Source of the DNA: Conexibacter sp. SYSU D00693
GTDB taxonomy: Bacteria; Actinomycetota; Thermoleophilia; Solirubrobacterales; Solirubrobacteraceae
Assembly: GCF_017084525.1 (NCBI RefSeq)
Contig: NZ_CP070950.1
Span: 2,418,001 to 2,482,000, forward strand
Length of the DNA: 64,000 bases
Reading direction: 5' to 3'
Each line of letters starts with the position of its first letter. Position 1 is the first letter of the stretch. The position numbers and the translations under genes are program-made. The notes below the pieces were generated by a model. The model saw only the letters and a list, made by a program, of their open reading frames with translations. It made no database searches and had not been told where the DNA came from. Of this stretch, positions 22,967 through 31,349 are shown in pieces.

Positions 22967-25900
22967 ACGTCCGAGTCGGTGTTGCCCTGGGCGGGTGTGG
23001 GCGCCGACTCTGCCAGGCCCCTCCAGCCATCGTCGAACATGTAGTCCGTGATCTGGTCGACGGGGTCCGGGATGGCCCAAACGCGTCGTCGCTCGTCGTC
23101 GAGCGCGTACTCCACGACGTAGAGCCAGCACTGGCCGTCGTCTGCCCTCTGCGCGAAGCGGAACTGAGCGGGCGAGAGTCCCACGCCTTTGGCATCCCAC
23201 GAGCCGGCCGTCGACTTGACTTCGATCCATCGGGCGAGCTCGCCATCGGAGTAGTACGAGATGACGTCGTAGCCCTCGTTCGCCGGGTTTGTCTCGTTCA
23301 TGTCCTCCGGCGTACGACCCTGTGCGCGCTCGTAACGAAGCACTTCCTTGATGCCGGCGGCATCAATCGCGGAGATCCGTCCGTCCTGCTCCTGCGTCGT
23401 CTTATCTGAGCCCACGTCGTCCATGGCGGGGACGACGTAAGAGCGCAAGCGGCTCCTCGACTCCGTCGATTGCATAGGCCTTGCGGTTCGCGAGGACCCA
23501 CCGGCTTGCCTGCCGCCGCCCGCCTCCCTACCTGTGCCAGCGTCGCCAGCAGACCAACCTCGCCGGTCCCCGTCGCCGGTACTCGCTTCAGCGCCGTATT
23601 CCGCGCTATCTCGCGCGCCACCGACGTTCGTTTGCGGGTCGGGAACGCCTCGTATGTCGGCGTCGTCCGCGCCGCTTGAGTCCGTTCCGGTTGTGTGGCG
23701 GTTGCTTCCGTGCGTTTCGGATGCGGCATCCGAGTCCGAAGTGTCTTGCGAGGCCCGGTGGACCGTGTCGACCTCTGCCGGCGAGCGTCCATCGTCGACG
23801 CCGTCCGACGATGGGTCGGGCCCGGCGATCGAATCGCCGACGCCCTGCGGTTCGCCCTCGACGAGGACATCGGTGCCAGACCCGTCCTCCGCGACGGTGG
23901 CCCGTTCCGACTCGACGTCGTCGGCTTGGTCGGACTCATCGGCGACGGTCTGGCTTTCCGCAGCCGCGCGCCGTTCGCGTTCGGCGCAGATGGCGGCGAA
24001 CTCGGCGAAGGCGTCCTCCTCGATCGTCGGGTATCCGTCGTCGTCGAGGTCGCGGTGGGCTTGCTGGGCGCTCTCGGTTGCCAGCACGTTGCGGACGACG
24101 TGCGCGATCGCTCGCGAGGACTCGCGCGGGAACAGACCCTCGAGGACGCAGCGCGAGACCGCTGCCCAGTCGGTGCGTCCGTGTGCCCGCACGACAGCCA
24201 GCAGACCGTCGCGCCGCACATAGTGCGCGGGAACGACCTCGGGCTCGGTGGACTCGGCGTCGAAGTCCTCGATCTCGTAGCGCACGGCAAGGTGCTCGTA
24301 GGTCTCGACCCGCAGCCCTTGCGCGAAGTCGAGCACGACGTTCCACCTGACGTTCTCGCCAGTGGCGATGCGGGCCAGGTGCTCGAGTCGTGCATCGATG
24401 CGCCGTGACACGTGCTCGTCTTCCAGCGGCATGCCGTGGTCGACCAAGCGTGTGACCAGGCGGTCCGAGAGACGCTCGACACCGGCATCTGCCAGCGCGT
24501 CGCTGATGTCGCCCGCCGGGATCAGGCGATCACAGGTAGCCTCGTCAAATCGCTCGGCGACCGCCGGCACGTCGTTGATCAGAACGTCTCCGGCCTCGTA
24601 CAGAACGCCGCTTCGGCCCAGCACGACACGCTCCCCGGCCAGTGCGTCCAGCTCCGCTCCCGGCGCCTGCAGGAGACGCCAACACTCTCGGACGACACGG
24701 CGCGTGGTGCCGGCAATCGGCTCGTCGCCGGCAGCCGACGAGATTTCGAGCAGCACCTCCGAACCGTCGGCTGGTCCGGGCGCCGCGGGGATCCCGACCG
24801 CCTCGAGCAACGCGCGTCGACCGCGCACGGACTCGGCGAGGACCAGGCGATAGGGCGTTAGCTGGTGCTCAGCCGCGAACGCGCCTGCAGCGGTGACGTG
24901 CTCACCGTCGGTCGTCGGCCAGCAGACGACGTCTGCCAGCGCGGTGACAGCAGGCTCGACGTTGTCATCCAGGAACGCCCAGACCTCGGCGGGAACTGGC
25001 TCCTTTCGACTGGCGAGATTTCGGACGTGATCGACGACGAGTTGCACCGGGGGTGTCGGGCGCACACCGACACCGGTGTCGACGCCGAGAACCGAGCGCA
25101 GGCGGTCCTGCTCGCGGCTGGGCAGGTCCACGAAACGCCCGGTGCTGGCGAAGAGACCGCGTCGACGCGTGAAGAACAGGTCCGAGGGCATCGCCCAGGC
25201 GGCGGTCCCTTCCTCCGGGAGCCACGCGTGGTCACGCAGTGCAGCGAACGGACCGTGCTCGCTTAGGTCGGCGTGCGTAGCAGACAGGTGATCGAGGACG
25301 CGGCGGATTGCCGCCAGCGACGTCTGCGTCGCCGCCGTCGCGGTCAGCATGCGCACGTGGCGGACCACGTCCTCGGGGGCCGGCGAGTCGCGGGCTCCGA
25401 GGAAACGCAGAAGGTCGGCAGCGCCGCCCTCCACCCCGATCTGCGGATGCACAAGCGTGGCAGAGTCACCCAGGAGTTCACGAACGAGCGGAACGTCCAA
25501 GTACGCGCCCCCCGGCTTGGCGCGTTCCCCGTCGACGCACGGAACCCACGCGGTGTCGCGCAGCGCGCCCGCCAGCGTTGGGTCGTCGTCGACGGTTCGC
25601 CGGTGGTCGACGAGCAGGTCCAGGAGCCGCAGCAGCGCTTCGGCCGACGCGTTCCCTACTCCGCGCTCGGCGTGCTCGCAGACGTAAGTCGTCAGGTCAA
25701 GTCGTCCGATCCCAAGCCGTGAGAACAGCGCCGGGAACCGCGCCGCGAGTTCCTCCGCGACATCGTCTGTCACACCGAGCGGGTCGGTGAAGCCGCCGGG
25801 AACGACGCTGCTTCGCGGCGTCGCCAGGCCGCGCCCAGTGGGGACCATGCGGACGTCGAGCAGACGGTCGCGGTGTTCGTCCGTGAGTTCGGCGGCGCGA

Positions 25901-27687
25901 GCCTCCAGCCAGGCCAAGACGTTCGTCGCCCGCGTACCGTCGGTGATTTTCATAGCGCCGGTGGACAACGTCTCGATGGCCTTGTCGATCGGCCAGCGAT
26001 CGCCATTCGCGACGAGGGCTCCATGGTCCGCCTGGACACGCTCGTCGACGAACGCGTATGGCGTGGCTTCGGCGAAGAGCCGGGCAGTGTCGCGATCGGC
26101 GATCCAGACGTCGTCAAGGCATTCGTAGGTCCTGCGGTTCGTATGCCACAGCGCCAGCGTTCTCAGTCGGCTCGACTGCTCGTCCAACTCATCGGCCGAG
26201 AAGTCGCACAGCACACGCTTGAGCAGGTTGCGACGTGCCTTTCCCCCGAGGCCTGCCGGCAGCTCCCCGGCGGTGAACGGCCCACCGTCCAAGCCAATGT
26301 TCTCTAGGGCCTCGAGCAGGACCGGCAGCGTGAGGCGCGCGGTTGGCACTGCAGCGCCCATGTCGGTGACGGCGGCCCGCAGTTCGGGTGAGACGGTTTC
26401 GATCCCGACTGCGTCCAACAGCTCAAGTAGTTGCGGTTTGTACTTCGCCGATGGCAGGACGGTCTGACCCACATGGGCCCACCGACCGCGAGTTGTCCAC
26501 ATGACCGGCGCCTGCTCGAGCCGCCGGTGGATCGCCGTCCAGAACCCTGCGAAGAGATCACCAGTCGCCCGCCGCCCGCCCTGACGCTGGTTGTGTGCAT
26601 CTCGAACAAGTCCCCAAAACCGTTTGTGACCCAGCGAGTGGGCAAGAATCTCGAGGTTCTCGGCTAGGAGGTCGGCGGCGCATTCGATTGCCGCCCGATT
26701 CCACTCACCCTCTGGCCCTTCAAGAACCACGCCCTTGCGACTGAGATCCGGAAAAAAGGTCGCATCGACGTGGAGTCGCATCCCTGTGCGGACATGCGTC
26801 GGAAGCGTCGCGTAAAGCAGCCCGTTGGCGCGGCGGGTGTCTGGCTGCACCGCAACCCTTACCCGTGCGTGCCGCCGCCCGATAGACGGATGTTCGTCGA
26901 CGAGTTGCTGCGCGCGATCGTCGAACTGTCCCTCGAGCACCACCCACGACTCGTCGACACCCGGTGCGACGATGTGGACACGCCCGTCGACCTCCTGACG
27001 CCGGTAGGTCAACGAGTCCCCGGGCCACGCAACGGTGATCGATTCCAGCTTGCGCAAGAACACCATGGCGGCCGGCACCGCCTTGCAGAACTCCTCCCGG
27101 ATCCGGACTTGCTCGGAGGACGGGACTGGGTCGGCTCGCAGGCGGGTGCGTAGCGCGGTGTGCCGCGTGGCCCAGGGAAGCCGCAACACGGTGCCTTCGG
27201 TGTCATGGTCGTGGCCACACCCGCCGGCACAGACAACGATCCGCTGGTCTTCGCGCGCGGCCTCGTCCAGCACCCAGTGCTGCCCGGCCGACAGCAGCTC
27301 GGGTCGATCGGTCACCTGGTAGACGGACAGGAAACCGACCCCGAACGCCCCGGTGAGCTCCGGGTCGTCCTCCTTGCTAGCCCCGGCGAGCTCTTCGAAG
27401 GCGTGAAAGTCGCACCGCGCCCGTCCCTGACGCCCGCTGCGTTCCCAGGCACAGACCTCGGCCTCCAAGTCGTCGCAAGGCTCGAACCCACCGTCATCCG
27501 ACACCTCGAGGGCATCCGGCTTGAACGAGAACACGAGCTGCCGCGCGCCAGCAGCGTCGTCGGCGTTCTGGATCATTTCGTTGGCGAGCGCCCCCGCACC
27601 CCGCAGGTTCTGCAGGGCTCGAGCGATCATCTTCAGGTGGTTGAAGCCCCGCCGACGGTAACCGGCGACGGGCACGTCGCTCGTCAT
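22963..27687 (-). CDS. Sacsin-like GHKL ATPase with C-terminal DUF3883 domain
   Basis: A 1574-residue protein. The N-terminus is an HSP90/sacsin-type GHKL ATPase: N box NEMIQNADDA (36-45), G1 DDGGF (64-68), G2 GAFGVGF (113-119). A long helical middle region follows, with repeated LLxxLG / ALRDxAWVP-like segments similar to sacsin repeats. From about residue 1290 an acidic, low-complexity Ser/Asp/Gly linker runs for roughly 150 residues. The last 95 residues form a DUF3883-type domain with GYDVISYYS then WIEVKST near 1490, a PD-(D/E)XK-like core. It is the first gene of the operon with Res and Mod. The start at ATG 27687 precedes SDVPVAGYRRRG. The exact role is unknown; an ATP-dependent sensor or nuclease subunit is inference. 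Confidence 0.87.
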   Translation of the reverse strand: MTSDVPVAGYRRRGFNHLKMIARALQNLRGAGALANEMIQNADDAAGARQLVFSFKPDALEVSDDGGFEPCDDLEAEVCAWERSGRQGRARCDFHAFEELAGASKEDDPELTGAFGVGFLSVYQVTDRPELLSAGQHWVLDEAAREDQRIVVCAGGCGHDHDTEGTVLRLPWATRHTALRTRLRADPVPSSEQVRIREEFCKAVPAAMVFLRKLESITVAWPGDSLTYRRQEVDGRVHIVAPGVDESWVVLEGQFDDRAQQLVDEHPSIGRRHARVRVAVQPDTRRANGLLYATLPTHVRTGMRLHVDATFFPDLSRKGVVLEGPEGEWNRAAIECAADLLAENLEILAHSLGHKRFWGLVRDAHNQRQGGRRATGDLFAGFWTAIHRRLEQAPVMWTTRGRWAHVGQTVLPSAKYKPQLLELLDAVGIETVSPELRAAVTDMGAAVPTARLTLPVLLEALENIGLDGGPFTAGELPAGLGGKARRNLLKRVLCDFSADELDEQSSRLRTLALWHTNRRTYECLDDVWIADRDTARLFAEATPYAFVDERVQADHGALVANGDRWPIDKAIETLSTGAMKITDGTRATNVLAWLEARAAELTDEHRDRLLDVRMVPTGRGLATPRSSVVPGGFTDPLGVTDDVAEELAARFPALFSRLGIGRLDLTTYVCEHAERGVGNASAEALLRLLDLLVDHRRTVDDDPTLAGALRDTAWVPCVDGERAKPGGAYLDVPLVRELLGDSATLVHPQIGVEGGAADLLRFLGARDSPAPEDVVRHVRMLTATAATQTSLAAIRRVLDHLSATHADLSEHGPFAALRDHAWLPEEGTAAWAMPSDLFFTRRRGLFASTGRFVDLPSREQDRLRSVLGVDTGVGVRPTPPVQLVVDHVRNLASRKEPVPAEVWAFLDDNVEPAVTALADVVCWPTTDGEHVTAAGAFAAEHQLTPYRLVLAESVRGRRALLEAVGIPAAPGPADGSEVLLEISSAAGDEPIAGTTRRVVRECWRLLQAPGAELDALAGERVVLGRSGVLYEAGDVLINDVPAVAERFDEATCDRLIPAGDISDALADAGVERLSDRLVTRLVDHGMPLEDEHVSRRIDARLEHLARIATGENVRWNVVLDFAQGLRVETYEHLAVRYEIEDFDAESTEPEVVPAHYVRRDGLLAVVRAHGRTDWAAVSRCVLEGLFPRESSRAIAHVVRNVLATESAQQAHRDLDDDGYPTIEEDAFAEFAAICAERERRAAAESQTVADESDQADDVESERATVAEDGSGTDVLVEGEPQGVGDSIAGPDPSSDGVDDGRSPAEVDTVHRASQDTSDSDAASETHGSNRHTTGTDSSGADDADIRGVPDPQTNVGGARDSAEYGAEASTGDGDRRGWSAGDAGTGREAGGGRQAGGSSRTARPMQSTESRSRLRSYVVPAMDDVGSDKTTQEQDGRISAIDAAGIKEVLRYERAQGRTPEDMNETNPANEGYDVISYYSDGELARWIEVKSTAGSWDAKGVGLSPAQFRFAQRADDGQCWLYVVEYALDDERRRVWAIPDPVDQITDYMFDDGWRGLAESAPTPAQGNTDSDV

Positions 27688-28642
27688 GCGTTCACTCCGT
27701 CGTCTTCGACCCGTTGCGAACATCGGTACGAATGCACGCTGCAGTCTGCTGGCCGCCAGCGTTCTAGACGAGCTCGGAGACCCTCGTGCTGGGCCCGGGC
27801 GAGCCCCCGAAGAGTGCCTCCGGTCAGGGCGCTGTGATGGTTCTCGCGGCTGCGCTTCATCGTTCGTGAAGTGTGAAGCTCCGTCACTGATCGTGGAGTT
27901 GAACTCAGACTCTGGCGCGTGTCAGGTCGGCCACGAGGGTTTCGACCTCGGCGCTCGCCGCCACCACGATGGGAGAGTCGCCGAACCACGCGCACATCTG
28001 ACGGTTCCTAGGTCGTGAGCGGACGTCGGACGGGAGCCGTGAACGGACTTCGCGACCGGCGTGACCTTCTCCCGGCAACACATCGAGGCCGTCGAGAGCT
28101 ACCCGAAGTCGGTGATGCTCGCACTCACGAGCGGCCGCCGTGCGAGAGCCCAGGGGGCAGCTGAAGCAGGGGCAACTCCTCCGAGTGAAGGCAGGCGGCC
28201 TTAGGAATCGAAGGCGCGGCCAAGCGTCGCCGCGCGCACTCGATGGGATGGAGCGAGACGATGTCTGCCTCGTCCCGAAGGCCGAGGCCTCGCTCGTTCA
28301 CAACGAGATCCAGATGCGGGCACTGATTGCCGGGGATCCAAGAGGCTGCCCTTGATTCTCCGGGCTTTGGCTCGCAGACATCTCCGCGAGGCTCCAGAGC
28401 CAAGACCAACTTGCCGGAGGAGCGGTGGTCAGCGTGAGGCGGACGGGTCGCGACCTGCGGCGGCGCACGCCAACAGCATCCCAGCCTCCGGCCCAGCGCT
28501 TCTTCCACGAGACAGCGACCCGCCGCGCGGACGGTTGGGTAATGACAAGCCCCGATGGGCCTCGGCACGCCCACCTTCGGGCCCGCCTCCGTGATCGCAC
28601 CGCAAGTCTCCTCGACCGCGCGTCGTCGGTACGTTCCCGGTG
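27688..28642. other. 955-bp region without a convincing gene
   Basis: This lies between the divergent sacsin-like and AIPR genes and must hold both promoters. Open frames here have no recognisable domains or ribosome sites. A 47-codon plus-strand frame at 28061-28204 (VTFSRQHIEAVESYPKSVML...) looks more protein-like than the rest and may be a gene remnant. No tRNA or transposase traces were seen. Confidence 0.6.
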
Positions 28643-30295
28643 ATGAGCCAGTTCCACGTCAGCCAGATCGAGACGCATGTCAGGGACTTGTACGCGGCCG
28701 ACCACTGGGACTCGAACCTTGACGAGACGAACAACATGTCCCGGTTGCTCGCTCTGCACGCCGTAAATCTGGTTCTCGGAGCGGACGAGGACGCTCAACG
28801 CACCATCGAGATCACCGACGGCGGAGAGGACCGGGGCATCGACGCGGTTGGCGTGGATCCGAACGCCAAGCTTGTTGTCTTCGTGCAGTCCAAGTGGCGA
28901 CGGGACGGCTCCGGATCGATGTCGCTGGCGGACGTCCTGAAGTTCCTTGATGGCGTGAAGGCTCTCCTCGGCATGCAGACGCAGGACGAACCAGCGCACG
29001 CGTCAGAGCAAATGCGCATCGCCGTCCGCGATCTGCTCAAGACCCCCGGAGCCAAGATCCGCCTCGTCACTGTCACCACTGCGAGCGATCCGCTTGCAGA
29101 GGCGGTGGAGACTCCAGTCAGGGAGTTGCTGGGCCAGCTGAACGACCTCGAGGACGTCGAACCGCTCGCTGAGCACACGCACCTCGCACAGGCGAATGTC
29201 TTCAACGCCATTGCTGATGCCGCCAAGCCGGCGGTCGACCTTGAGGTTCAGATGCTTGATTGGGGGCGCGCTGCCGAGCCTCAGAAAATGTTCTACGGCA
29301 GGGTCAACGCTGCGGATGTCGCGGCTTGGTTCGCGGCGCACGGCACGGACTTGTTCGCCGAGAACATCCGAGTCGTGATCCCGCGCTCGGATATCAACGA
29401 CGGCATCCTGCGGACGGTCGAGGGCGAGCCGGAGAACTTCGCCTACTACAACAACGGCATCACGATTCTGGCCGAGGCGCTCGAGGTCGGTCCCGGTGGC
29501 TTGCTCAACCGAGACGTGGGGTTCTTTCGGCTCTCGGGAGCGAGTGTTGTCAACGGCGCCCAGACAGTGTCGACCCTTGGAGCGGTCCTGGGGACAGACC
29601 AAGAGACTCAGCTGGGCAGCGCATTCGTGATGGTTCGCTGCATCGAGGTGCCGGCGAATGAGGAAGGCCTTGGGCGAAGGATCACGCGCTTCGCAAACAC
29701 GCAGAACGAGGTCTCGAGCCAAGACTTTGCGTTCCTCGACGCTCAGCAGCACCGCCTCGCCCGGGAGTTGCAGGTTCTAGGCCTCGAGTACATCCTCCGC
29801 TCCGCTGAGGTGCCGAAGTCGAAGGACCCAGGCCAGGTGATCGAAGTGCGTCCCGCGGCCGTGGCCTTGGCGTGCGCATCGCCGAACGTCGGGCACGCAG
29901 TGGTAGCGAAGCGAGAGGTCTCTCGGCTGTTCTCCGACCCGTCAATCTACCCGGCGCTCTTCAACGAACAGACGGACCCGCTCCGCTTGAGTCGAGCAGT
30001 CGAGATCGTCCGGCGGGTCGACGCTCTCCTCGACGATATTGAGCGAGACAACGACGGGATCAAGGCGGGAATTGCGGTCCACGGTCGCCGGGTGATCGCT
30101 CACCTCATCATGCGACGGATCGGCGACACGGCGATGAAAGATCCGGAGAAGGACCTCGACGACCTCATCGCCGATCTTGAGCAAGAAGCGACAGGGCACG
30201 TCGACGCGCTCACGGCCGTTTTTCCGGCGAACGCCTATCCCGGGAACGTTTTCAAGAATCAGACGCGCGTCAACGAATTGCTCGCCGCCGTCTGA
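28643..30295 (+). CDS. AIPR-family abortive-infection protein
   Basis: A 550-residue protein of the abortive-infection phage-resistance (AIPR) family. Its signature is present: LFAENIRVVIP, then LRTVEGEPENFAYYNNGIT near residue 270, then GASVVNGAQTVSTLG and RFANTQNEVSSQDF. The N-terminal part has a PD-(D/E)XK-like core (GIDAVGV near residue 66, VFVQSKW near 83) with Gln in place of the acidic residue, as in Mrr-like nucleases. ATG 28643 is preferred; a GTG immediately before it is equally possible. It stands alone with its own promoter region. Family members are linked to phage resistance through cell arrest or death; the trigger is unknown. Confidence 0.9.
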   Translation: MSQFHVSQIETHVRDLYAADHWDSNLDETNNMSRLLALHAVNLVLGADEDAQRTIEITDGGEDRGIDAVGVDPNAKLVVFVQSKWRRDGSGSMSLADVLKFLDGVKALLGMQTQDEPAHASEQMRIAVRDLLKTPGAKIRLVTVTTASDPLAEAVETPVRELLGQLNDLEDVEPLAEHTHLAQANVFNAIADAAKPAVDLEVQMLDWGRAAEPQKMFYGRVNAADVAAWFAAHGTDLFAENIRVVIPRSDINDGILRTVEGEPENFAYYNNGITILAEALEVGPGGLLNRDVGFFRLSGASVVNGAQTVSTLGAVLGTDQETQLGSAFVMVRCIEVPANEEGLGRRITRFANTQNEVSSQDFAFLDAQQHRLARELQVLGLEYILRSAEVPKSKDPGQVIEVRPAAVALACASPNVGHAVVAKREVSRLFSDPSIYPALFNEQTDPLRLSRAVEIVRRVDALLDDIERDNDGIKAGIAVHGRRVIAHLIMRRIGDTAMKDPEKDLDDLIADLEQEATGHVDALTAVFPANAYPGNVFKNQTRVNELLAAV

Positions 30296-30353
30296 CCCGA
30301 CCAGGAGGACAGAGTCGCGGCGACGGTGACGTCCGCCGAGGCTGTTGCTGTCA

Positions 30354-30401
30354 GCGAGGGAGCGGTACCCCGCACCTCGACCCGCGCTTTCGCTCCCTCG
30401 C
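30354..30401. repeat. Inverted repeat, 11-bp arms
   Basis: GCGAGGGAGCG at 30354-30364 is matched exactly by its complement at 30391-30401, around a 26-nt loop. It lies 60 bp beyond the AIPR stop and could be part of that gene's 3' end. Confidence 0.6.
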
Positions 30402-30452
30402 GTAGAGACCAAAGCGCACCCGTGGCACCGAGGCGCAGGCCGCAGTGTTGCG

Positions 30453-30481
30453 CCCAGTGTTTCGACGGGCGAAACACTGGG
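30453..30481. terminator. Perfect 12-bp hairpin downstream of AIPR
   Basis: CCCAGTGTTTCG and CGAAACACTGGG flank the 5-nt loop ACGGG. It is the most stable simple hairpin after the AIPR gene and a plausible terminator, although no T run follows. Confidence 0.5.
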
Positions 30482-30485
30482 GCGG

Positions 30486-30624
30486 CCGCTCGACCCCGCT
30501 GCTGAGCCGAATGTGGCGCCGTCTGCGAGCCCGACCACCCGCCCACACCATGGACTACGTCCGATGATGAGCGCGGGTGGTCGGGCTCTGGACGGCTTGA
30601 CGGGCAGGCAGCGGGGTCGAGCGG
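30486..30624. repeat. Large nested inverted repeat (17-bp outer, 16-bp inner arms)
   Basis: Outer arms CCGCTCGACCCCGCTGC (30486-30502) and its exact complement (30608-30624) enclose inner arms GAGCCCGACCACCCGC (30527-30542) and its exact complement (30573-30588). The inner loop is 30 nt, and the inter-arm spacers are 24 and 19 nt. Such structures occur at origins of transfer or replication and as recombination or regulatory sites. No relaxase or replication initiator is present on the element. Confidence 0.75.
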
Positions 30625-30906
30625 CAGCCATGCGGGGCCTGGGTCCTGGGACAGGACAGGTCAACAGCCACGAGTGATCGTGGGTGATGGCTGGCGGACC
30701 CGGCGGATGTGGGCGGCCAGGCAGTCAGTACGGAACGTGCGGTTCGGCTGCGGCAGAGCGATGCGAGCAGGGGAGGCTGCGGGGCAGTGCTAGAGGTCGC
30801 CTCGCTGCGATGTGGGCGCGGCCGGGTTGGCTCAACGGGTCGGCGAGGGGAGGGGGCCGGCAGGACGGACCGGCGAGGACGGTCGGGGAGCTGGTTGGCG
30901 GCCTCG

Positions 30907-30926
30907 GGAGCGAGCTCGCTCGCTCC
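30907..30926. repeat. Short inverted repeat, 9-bp arms
   Basis: GGAGCGAGC and GCTCGCTCC are separated by 2 bp. It lies about 190 bp upstream of the excisionase start and may be a recombination-protein or regulator site. Confidence 0.4.
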
Positions 30927-31115
30927 ATTCCGAGCTGGCTCGACCACTGGCGGTTTCGCTCGCGCGCGATCGCCTCCGCCCGCTCGACAACTCTCGGTCG
31001 AGCTCCCGAGCTATCTGGCGCGTCCGCGGTTCAGCTGGCTAGCAAGCGTGCAAGCAGCGCGTGCGGTCGGGACAGATCCGTGCCGGTCGCTTCGACCTGG
31101 CGCGCCCTGGTGGGC

Positions 31116-31349
31116 ATGACCAACCTCCTCAACCTCGAGCCGGCGCCCGTCGTCGGTGTCCATCTCGACGAGCCGCTGCTCACCGCCGACGACGTCGCCG
31201 GGCTCCTGCGCGTCCCCCGCTCGAGCGTCTACGAGTACGCCCGGCGCCGGCGCGACCCGCTGCCCTCAGTCGCGGTCGGCCGGCACCGGCGCTTCTACCG
31301 GTCTGACGTGGAGGCCTGGCTCACGACGCAGCGAGCCGCTCGACGCTGA
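31116..31349 (+). CDS. Excisionase-like MerR-type HTH protein
   Basis: A 77-residue protein with a winged-helix DNA-binding domain of the excisionase/HTH_17 type: LLTADDVAGLLRVPRSSVYEYARR, then LPSVAVGRHRRFYRSDVEAWL. The size and position beside the integrase identify it as the recombination directionality factor of the element. The ATG at 31116 is chosen because the upstream frame is low-complexity. Its last 29 bases overlap the 3' end of the integrase gene on the other strand, so transcription of one may oppose the other. Confidence 0.85.
   Translation: MTNLLNLEPAPVVGVHLDEPLLTADDVAGLLRVPRSSVYEYARRRRDPLPSVAVGRHRRFYRSDVEAWLTTQRAARR

Larger units (their letters stand above)
30296..31115. other. 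820-bp non-coding region rich in inverted repeats
   Basis: No convincing gene lies between the AIPR and excisionase genes. The stretch contains four separate perfect inverted repeats with arms of 9-17 bp, including one nested pair about 140 bp across. A frame that extends the excisionase upstream to 30684 is low-complexity Arg/Gly/Ala coding and is not believed. Confidence 0.65.

Noticed and set aside
17223-27687. DISARM or BREX locus
   Set aside because: The DUF1998 protein and PLD nuclease of DISARM and the PglZ/BrxC-type proteins of BREX are absent.
28061-28204. 47-codon plus-strand frame VTFSRQHIEAVESYPKSVML...
   Set aside because: It looks protein-like at first but stops soon and has no ribosome site or recognised domain. 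At most a remnant.
28125-28574. 149-codon minus-strand frame in the gap before AIPR
   Set aside because: No domain, unusual composition and no start context; treated as chance.
30684-31115. Upstream extension of the excisionase frame
   Set aside because: Low-complexity Arg/Gly/Ser coding, no ribosome site, and it doubles the usual size of an excisionase. The ATG at 31116 fits the family.
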